From contig NZ_JBEBMF010000001.1 in the NCBI RefSeq assembly GCF_040081925.1, positions 558,001-622,000 of the forward strand: a stretch of DNA of 64,000 bases, read 5' to 3'. The position numbers and the translations under genes were made by a program. The notes under the pieces were generated by a model, which saw only the letters and a list, made by a program, of their open reading frames with translations, was not told the DNA's origin and did not search any database. This document shows, piece by piece, positions 58,646 to 64,000 of this stretch (position 1 is the first letter of the stretch; each line of letters starts with the position of its first letter). The stretch comes from Mesorhizobium_K quangtriensis (GTDB taxonomy: Bacteria > Pseudomonadota > Alphaproteobacteria > Rhizobiales > Rhizobiaceae).

Positions 58646-59374
58646 TTATTTCGCAAGCATGGCGCGGGCGCGCTCGAGATCTTCCGGCGTGTCCACGCCG
58701 AGCGGAACCGACCGAACGATCTCGGCATCGATTCGCATGCCGGCCTCCAGCGCACGAAGCTGCTCCAGCTTCTCGCGTTGTTCGAGCGGGGAGGGCGCCA
58801 GCGCGACGAAGCGCTCCAGCGCGCTGCGGCGATACGCATAGAGTCCGATGTGGTGATAAAGCGGACCCTCGCCCCATGGCGCGGTCGCGCGGGTGAAATA
58901 GAGCGCCCTCAGCCGCGTCGCGGAAAGCGCCGAACCGACGAGCTTGACCACGTTCGGATTGGTCTTTTCGTCTTCACGGACGATTTCGACGCAAAGCGTG
59001 GCGATGTCGACAGCGTCGTTTTCCAGGGGCCTGATCGCGGCTCGCACGGTGGCCGCCTCGATCGTAGGAAGATCGCCCTGCACATTGACGACGATATCCA
59101 CAGCCCGGTCCGGGTCGAGCGCGCTCAGCGCCTCATAGATGCGGTCCGACCCGGACTGATGATCGGAACGGGTCATCGCCGTCTCGAAACCGGCGGCACG
59201 CACGGCGTCGGCGACCTCGACGCTGTCGGTAGCCACCACGACCCTGCCGAGCCCGCTTTCCTGCGCCCGCGCAGCCACATGCACGATCATCGGCCTGCCG
59301 GCGATATCGGCGAGCGGCTTGCCCGGCAGCCTTGTGGAGGCCATGCGGGCGGGGATCAGGACAAGGGTCGACAT
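58646..59374 (-). CDS. kdsB: 3-deoxy-manno-octulosonate cytidylyltransferase
   Basis: 242 residues from ATG 59374 (the open frame continues to 59689). It couples CMP to Kdo for lipopolysaccharide. The nucleotide-binding start is LIPARMASTRLPGKPLADI. NVQGDLPTI and GLYAYRRSAL are conserved further on. It begins the kdsB-pheA pair and diverges from the cytochrome c gene. Confidence 0.95.
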   Translation of the reverse strand: MSTLVLIPARMASTRLPGKPLADIAGRPMIVHVAARAQESGLGRVVVATDSVEVADAVRAAGFETAMTRSDHQSGSDRIYEALSALDPDRAVDIVVNVQGDLPTIEAATVRAAIRPLENDAVDIATLCVEIVREDEKTNPNVVKLVGSALSATRLRALYFTRATAPWGEGPLYHHIGLYAYRRSALERFVALAPSPLEQREKLEQLRALEAGMRIDAEIVRSVPLGVDTPEDLERARAMLAK

Positions 59375-59561
59375 CTCGATCGGGCGGGTTGAAACTGGAC
59401 GCGTCAAAAAGTGGCAAAAGGTCTCATGGACGAGGCCCTTATAGGTGTTGCAACGACCAAGCAAAAGCCCTAGTTTCCGCCCAAATCGGCCGGCCCGGTC
59501 GATCAAAGCAGCATGCCGTCCAGCCGACAGCCGGCTCGGAGGACAAGGGAGCCAGGGGCGG

Positions 59562-60245
59562 ATGGATTCATTCGAATACAACAAGTTGATCGGCGCATTT
59601 CTCGGGACCGTATTTGTTGTCTTTTCCCTGAGCATCATCTCCGACTCGATCTTCGCGGCTCCGCATCCTGAGAAGGAAGGCTTCATCATCGAGGCGGTCG
59701 AGGCCCCCGCTGCTGGTGGCGCTGAAGCGCCTGCCGAAGAGCCGATCGCCGTGCTGCTGGCTTCAGCCGACGCGACCGCCGGTCAGGCCGTCGAGAAGAA
59801 GTGCTCGGCCTGCCACACCATTGACAAGGGTGGCGCCAACAAGGTCGGGCCGAATCTCTGGGGTATCGTAAATCGCCCCGTCGCCTCGCATGAGGGCTTC
59901 GCCTATTCCGGCGCGATGAAGGAGTTCTCGCAGGGTGGTTCCGTCGTGTGGGACTACCAGCACCTGAACGACTTCCTCCTGTCGCCGAAGGGCCTCGTCA
60001 AGGGCACGGCCATGGGCTTCGCGGGCCTGAAGAACCCGACCGAGCGCGCCAATTTGATTGCCTTCCTGCGGACGCTTTCGGACAGTCCCGCACCGCTTCC
60101 CGAGGCAACTGCTCCGGCAGCCGAACCCGCGTCCGCCCCGGCTGGCGAGGCGCCCGCCGCCGAACCGGCTGCACCGGCTGAAGCCGCTCCTGCGGAACCA
60201 GCCCCGGCCGAACCGACGCCTGCGGAACCCGCGCCGGCACAATGA
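59562..60245 (+). CDS. cycM: Membrane-anchored cytochrome c (CycM-like)
   Basis: 227 residues. An uncleaved N-terminal anchor (about 8-28, LIGAFLGTVFVVFSLSIIS) precedes one heme site CSACH (81-85) with probable axial Met151 in GTAMGFAGLK. The C-terminus is a long Ala/Pro/Glu repeat (AEPAPAEP type). It carries electrons to terminal oxidases. The Pro/Ala tail may act as a spacer. A terminator follows. Confidence 0.92.
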   Translation: MDSFEYNKLIGAFLGTVFVVFSLSIISDSIFAAPHPEKEGFIIEAVEAPAAGGAEAPAEEPIAVLLASADATAGQAVEKKCSACHTIDKGGANKVGPNLWGIVNRPVASHEGFAYSGAMKEFSQGGSVVWDYQHLNDFLLSPKGLVKGTAMGFAGLKNPTERANLIAFLRTLSDSPAPLPEATAPAAEPASAPAGEAPAAEPAAPAEAAPAEPAPAEPTPAEPAPAQ

Positions 60246-60270
60246 CGAAATTGTAATGCGATCCATCACG

Positions 60271-60298
60271 AAAAAGCCGGGTTCAGCCCGGCTTTTTT
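60271..60298 (+). terminator. Intrinsic terminator after cytochrome c
   Basis: GCCGGG-ttcag-CCCGGC (60276-60292) is preceded by five A and followed by six T. It is strong for the plus-strand cytochrome gene. Confidence 0.92.
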
Positions 60299-60363
60299 GT
60301 TACAAGGGGTTGCCCCATTTCACCGGCAAGACCGGTTTTTCGTTGTTTTAGTACGAGGCCCGC

Positions 60364-62232
60364 ATGCGATCCACCGCCGCCCTGCTTCTCGGAACCTTTG
60401 CCGCCGTGGCTTTGTCAGTCGGCTCTGCCGCTGCGCAGGAATGGCATACGACCAGTTCGCTGATGGGCAAGTCGAAGTATGGCGAAAACTTCGAGCGCTA
60501 CGACTACGTCAATCCCGATGCACCCAAGGGCGGTACCCTCAATTCGGTCGTGCAGGGCTCCTTCGACAGCCTGAACCCCTACATCGTGCGCGGAACCCCG
60601 GCAGCGGGTCTGGCGCCCTTCGGCGGCGGGCTGCTCTACGACACGCTCATGGAGCAATCCATCGACGAACCGAGCGTCAGCCACCCGCTGGTTGCGGAGG
60701 CATTCAAATACCCTGACGACTACTCCTCCGCCACCTATCGGCTGGATCCCCGCGCCAGATGGCATGACGGTCAGCCGATCACGGTTGAGGACGTGATCTG
60801 GTCCTTCAACATCCTGAAGGAACACAGCCCCTGGTATCGCCGCTACTATGAAAATGTGACGGAGGCCGTGGCAGCAGGCGACCGCGAGGTCGAATTCCGA
60901 TTCGATCAGAAGGGCAATCGCGAATTGCCCAAGATACTCGGCGATATGGCCATCCTCCCGAAACACTGGTGGGAAGGGACGGACGCAAAGGGCAAGAAGC
61001 GCGATATCACCCAGCCCACCTTGGAACCGCCGCTCGGTTCGGCGGCGTACAGGATCGAAAGCGTCAGGCCCGGCCAGGACATCGTCTGGGCGCGCGTGCC
61101 CGACTACTGGGGTGCGAAGTTGCCCGTGAAGATCGGCCGGGAGAACTTCGACAAGCGCAAATACATATACATCCTCGACACCGAGGCGGCTTGGCAGGCT
61201 TTCACCAAGGGCGGTTTCGAGGACATCAACCGCGAACCGAGCGCCCGCGACTGGAAGACGAAGTACGATTTCCCGGCGCTGAAGGCGGGTGACGTCATCC
61301 AGAAGGAGTTCCAGTCGATCAGCGGCGCGAAGTTCCAGGGCTTTGCCATGAATGCGCGGCGGCCGCTTTTCGCCGACCGCAAGGTGCGCCAGGCGTTGAC
61401 GCTCGCCTACGACTTCGAGACCCCCAACCGTATGTTGTCCTTCGGGCTCAACACCCGCGTGAACAGCTATTTCATGGGCAGCGACCTCGCTTCGTCCGGC
61501 CTGCCGCAAGGCAAGGAACTCGAAATCCTCGAGCAGTTCAGGAGCGAACTGCCGCTGGAGTTGTTCACGCAGGAATTCAAGCTCCCGGTCTACGCGACCC
61601 CTCAGGACGAGCGGACGCATCTGCGCGAGGCGCTCAAGCTGCTGTCCGAGGCCGGCTGGACGTTGAAGAACGGCAAGCTTGTCGATGTCAGCGGCAAACC
61701 CTTCGAGTTCGAGGTGCTCAGCGCCAACGACGGGCTTGAGGCGCCGTTCAATTTCTATGCTGAAACGCTGCGAAAGATCGGCATCACCGCACGCATGCGG
61801 ATCGTTGACACGTCCCAATACACGAACCGCCTCAACGACTACGACTTCGACATGATCTTGGCGCCGCTCGCCCAGTCCGAGTCGCCCGGCAATGAGCAGC
61901 GCGAATTCTGGTCCGCGAAGGCAGCCGACACGCCCGGCTCGCGCAACTATTCCGGCATCAAGAACCCTGTGGTCGACAAGCTGGTGGAGCGCGTCATTTT
62001 CGCGACCGACCGCGACGACCTTCTGGCGGCGACGCATGCGCTCGATCGCGTGCTGCTCTGGAACTACTACTACGTGCCGCAACTGACCCGCGACGTCGAT
62101 TTCTATGCCTACTGGAACAAGTTCGGCATACCGGAAAAGCAGCCCACCTATATCGGCCCCGACACCGAGTCGTGGTGGATCGATGTCGAGAAGGAAAAGG
62201 CGCTGGCCGCCAAGTACGGACGATCGAACTGA
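60364..62232 (+). CDS. yejA: Extracellular solute-binding protein family 5, YejA-like (first of two)
   Basis: 622 residues with a Sec signal peptide (1-25, ALSVGSAAA). KGGTLNSVVQGSFDSLNPYI (about 57-76) and the DVIWSFNILKE region are typical of oligopeptide-binding proteins. YejA-type proteins feed the YejABEF importer, which takes up peptides including microcin C. Its stop (TGA) overlaps the next gene's ATG. It follows a terminator, so a promoter must lie near 60300-60360. Confidence 0.93.
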   Translation: MRSTAALLLGTFAAVALSVGSAAAQEWHTTSSLMGKSKYGENFERYDYVNPDAPKGGTLNSVVQGSFDSLNPYIVRGTPAAGLAPFGGGLLYDTLMEQSIDEPSVSHPLVAEAFKYPDDYSSATYRLDPRARWHDGQPITVEDVIWSFNILKEHSPWYRRYYENVTEAVAAGDREVEFRFDQKGNRELPKILGDMAILPKHWWEGTDAKGKKRDITQPTLEPPLGSAAYRIESVRPGQDIVWARVPDYWGAKLPVKIGRENFDKRKYIYILDTEAAWQAFTKGGFEDINREPSARDWKTKYDFPALKAGDVIQKEFQSISGAKFQGFAMNARRPLFADRKVRQALTLAYDFETPNRMLSFGLNTRVNSYFMGSDLASSGLPQGKELEILEQFRSELPLELFTQEFKLPVYATPQDERTHLREALKLLSEAGWTLKNGKLVDVSGKPFEFEVLSANDGLEAPFNFYAETLRKIGITARMRIVDTSQYTNRLNDYDFDMILAPLAQSESPGNEQREFWSAKAADTPGSRNYSGIKNPVVDKLVERVIFATDRDDLLAATHALDRVLLWNYYYVPQLTRDVDFYAYWNKFGIPEKQPTYIGPDTESWWIDVEKEKALAAKYGRSN

Positions 62233-64000
62233 TGAGCCGCCCGGGGCAGGGTATAAGTCGCCGGGAATTCCTGGCGCTCGCGGCAGGTGCGGCGCTCGCG
62301 CCCGCTTTGCCGTTCCGAGCCTTCGCGCAAAGCAAGACCGGCACGCCCCTGCATGGCGTTTCAGCCTTCGGCGACCTCAAATACGCTCCCGACTTCACGC
62401 ATTTTGGCTACCTGAACCCCGACGCCCCAAAGGGCGGCACGTTGAACTTCTCGCCGCCGAACTGGCAGTTCAACCAGAACGTCACGACCTTCAACACCCT
62501 CAACACCTTCGTCCTGACCGGCGATGCGCCGCCGCGCATGGAGATGTGCTACGACGCGCTGATGACGCGCGCGCTGGACGAACCGGACGCGCTCTATGGC
62601 ATGCTGGCCGAGACGGTCGAGATTTCGGCCGACCGCAACAGCTTCGCCTTCCGGCTGCGCCCGCAGGCGCGCTGGCACGACGGAACGCCTGTTACCGCCG
62701 AAGACGTTGCCTTCACCTATTCGACCTTCAAGGAGAAGGGCCATCCGGTGCTCATGCTGCCGCTCGCCGAGATGACGGCGGCCGGAGCGATCGATCCGCG
62801 CACCGTGCGGCTGACCTTCTCGGGCAAGCAGGCGCCCACCACGCTTCTGTCGGTCGCCACCTTCCCGATCGTCTCAAAGGCCTGGTTCTCGCAGAACCCC
62901 TTCGACAGCTCCCAACTCGTCGCGCCGCTCGGCTCGGGTCCCTACAAGGTCGGCCGGGTCTCTGCGGGCCAGAGCATCGTCTACGAACGAGTAGCCGACT
63001 ATTGGGGTCGCGATCTCTCGGTGAACAAGGGGCGCGCCAATTTCGATACGATCCGCATCGACGTCTACCGCGAACGGCAGGCCGGCTTCGAGGCCTTCAA
63101 GAAGGGCGACGTGACCTACCGCCAGGAGTTCACCTCCCGCGTCTGGGCGACTGGCTACGATTTTCCGGCCATCAACGACGGCAGGGTCGTGAAGCGCGAG
63201 TTTCCGGGCGAGAAGAACCCGAGCATGCAGGGCTGGGCGCTCAACCAGCGCCGGCCGCAGTTTGGCGATGCGCGTGTGCGCCGCGCGGTCGCACTGTGCT
63301 TCGATTTCGAATGGACGAACCGCAACCTCTTCTACGGCCTCTATGACCGTTCGCAGTCCTGCTTCCAGACGTCGGAATTCGTCGCCGAAGGCCTTCCGTC
63401 GCCGGAAGAACTGGCGCTGCTTGAGCCATTTCGCGCCGAGATTCCCGAAGAGGCGTTCGGCGAGGCCGTCATGCAGCCGGTCTCCAATGCCTCGGGGCGC
63501 GACCGCAAGCTGCTCGGCGAGGCGTCCCGCCTTCTCGCCGATGCCGGCTGGAAACGGAACGGTGCTTTCGTCGTGAACGAGAAGGGCGAGCGGCTGAAGC
63601 TCGAAATACTCGTCAACGACGAGGTCTTCATCCGCGTCGATTCTCCCTTTGTCGAAAACATGCGCGCGGTGGGCATCGATGCATCGATACGCCAGGTCGA
63701 TCCCGCGCAATACGCGGTGCGCCAGAACGACTTCGACTTCGACATGATCAGCCTCGCGCTGTCGCTTTCCGCCACCCCGACCTTCGACACGCTACAGAAC
63801 ATCTTCCATTCGAATGCCGCCACCACGCGGGGATCGCGTAACCTGCCGGCGACCGCCAGTCCGGCAGTGGACGGCCTGATCGCGAAAGCCGGCGAGGCAA
63901 AAAGCCGGGACGAGCTCACTGTGGCCTTGCGCGCGCTCGACCGGGTCTTGCGCGCGCGCATGGACTGGATTCCAAATTGGTTTTCGGCGAATCACCGGGC
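62232..64000 (+). CDS. Extracellular solute-binding protein family 5, YejA-like (second, cut by window edge)
   Basis: Partial: at least 589 residues, no stop before the end. The N-terminus has a twin-arginine signal (ISRREFLALAAGAALAPALP), unlike the Sec signal of its neighbour. The mature part begins HGVSAFGDLKYAPDFTHFGY and PDAPKGGTLNFSPP, closely following the first protein's layout. The ATG overlaps the upstream stop by one base. The permease and ATPase genes yejB, yejE and yejF probably lie to the right. Confidence 0.92.
   Translation, partial: MSRPGQGISRREFLALAAGAALAPALPFRAFAQSKTGTPLHGVSAFGDLKYAPDFTHFGYLNPDAPKGGTLNFSPPNWQFNQNVTTFNTLNTFVLTGDAPPRMEMCYDALMTRALDEPDALYGMLAETVEISADRNSFAFRLRPQARWHDGTPVTAEDVAFTYSTFKEKGHPVLMLPLAEMTAAGAIDPRTVRLTFSGKQAPTTLLSVATFPIVSKAWFSQNPFDSSQLVAPLGSGPYKVGRVSAGQSIVYERVADYWGRDLSVNKGRANFDTIRIDVYRERQAGFEAFKKGDVTYRQEFTSRVWATGYDFPAINDGRVVKREFPGEKNPSMQGWALNQRRPQFGDARVRRAVALCFDFEWTNRNLFYGLYDRSQSCFQTSEFVAEGLPSPEELALLEPFRAEIPEEAFGEAVMQPVSNASGRDRKLLGEASRLLADAGWKRNGAFVVNEKGERLKLEILVNDEVFIRVDSPFVENMRAVGIDASIRQVDPAQYAVRQNDFDFDMISLALSLSATPTFDTLQNIFHSNAATTRGSRNLPATASPAVDGLIAKAGEAKSRDELTVALRALDRVLRARMDWIPNWFSANHR

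Noticed and set aside
60415..62082. 555-residue minus-strand ORF antisense to the YejA-like gene
   Set aside because: Composition is Arg/Val-rich with no family pattern; the plus-strand frame carries the signal peptide and conserved blocks.
62105..63346. 413-residue plus-strand ORF overlapping the second YejA-like gene
   Set aside because: It is an Arg-rich alternative frame with no conserved pattern; the frame from 62232 encodes the twin-arginine signal and family motifs.
1..64000. tRNA, rRNA, CRISPR arrays and intact transposases
   Set aside because: No cloverleaf, rRNA segment, regularly spaced repeat or transposase ORF was recognised on either strand.

Overview
The window is GC-rich chromosomal DNA from an alphaproteobacterium. 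It most resembles Hyphomicrobiales of the Phyllobacteriaceae/Mesorhizobium type. Support for this includes an irr next to fabA-fabB-fabI, a dnaA-dnaN-recF block close to rpsT, a complete Cpa/Tad pilus locus with CtrA-like sites, a TTAC/GATC-rich short palindromic repeat of rhizobial style, and tandem YejA-type binding proteins. No rRNA, tRNA, CRISPR array or intact insertion sequence was seen.

Layout. 1-2507 (+): a 46-residue peptide ORF that looks like a modified-peptide precursor, then an AMP-dependent acyl ligase, a RimJ/L-type acetyltransferase and a free-standing acyl carrier protein. 2504-5147 (-): NhaA antiporter, a holin-like membrane protein and a metallo-beta-lactamase-fold hydrolase, the last joined to a spermidine/putrescine-type ABC importer (5144-8932). 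A TetR regulator (9024-9647) is divergent from the importer. 9655-11067 (-): two SRPBCC proteins and an ArsR regulator with palindromic operators. 11145-16172: GNAT, DUF2214, Nth, DUF2244, an AraC/methylguanine methyltransferase fusion, ribokinase and a DUF922 exported protein. 16174-19449: unsaturated fatty-acid genes fabI, fabB, fabA, divergent from irr.

19468-25600: SH3 protein, 2-hydroxyacid dehydrogenase, a small unknown, a class II cyclic-nucleotide phosphodiesterase-like protein, the two subunits of an aconitase X enzyme, a MoeB-like protein and a SUKH-like protein. The SUKH gene sits at the recF-moeB junction and looks acquired. 25597-33751 (-): recF, dnaN, dnaA, rpsT, enoyl-CoA hydratase, mutM, deoB. 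A PhnD-like binding protein (33836-34768, +) separates these from the pilus genes.

34762-47145 is a full Tad/Cpa type IVc pilus locus: two TadE/G pseudopilins and a CpaC N-domain protein (-), Flp pilin, CpaA, CpaB, CpaC, CpaD, CpaE, CpaF, TadB and TadC (+), and TadD (-). A frameshifted beta-lactamase-family serine-hydrolase remnant lies between tadC and tadD. 47278-54298 holds an M17 aminopeptidase, MarR regulator, NlpC/P60 hydrolase, lytic transglycosylase, RecR, YbaB, DnaX and the SRP RNA gene. 54395-59374 holds a small unknown protein, HIT protein, NudC, a GSU2403-type nucleotidyltransferase with paired upstream palindromes, a Dabb protein, PheA and KdsB. A membrane-anchored cytochrome c follows (59562-60245), then two tandem YejA-like oligopeptide-binding proteins. 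The second of these runs off the right edge.

Most of the window is ordinary core genome. The parts most worth following up are the peptide/ligase/ACP cluster at the left edge, the nucleotidyltransferase with its two operator-like palindromes, the SUKH insertion next to recF, the MBL hydrolase inside the polyamine-type importer operon, and the repeat that forms part of a transglycosylase signal region.
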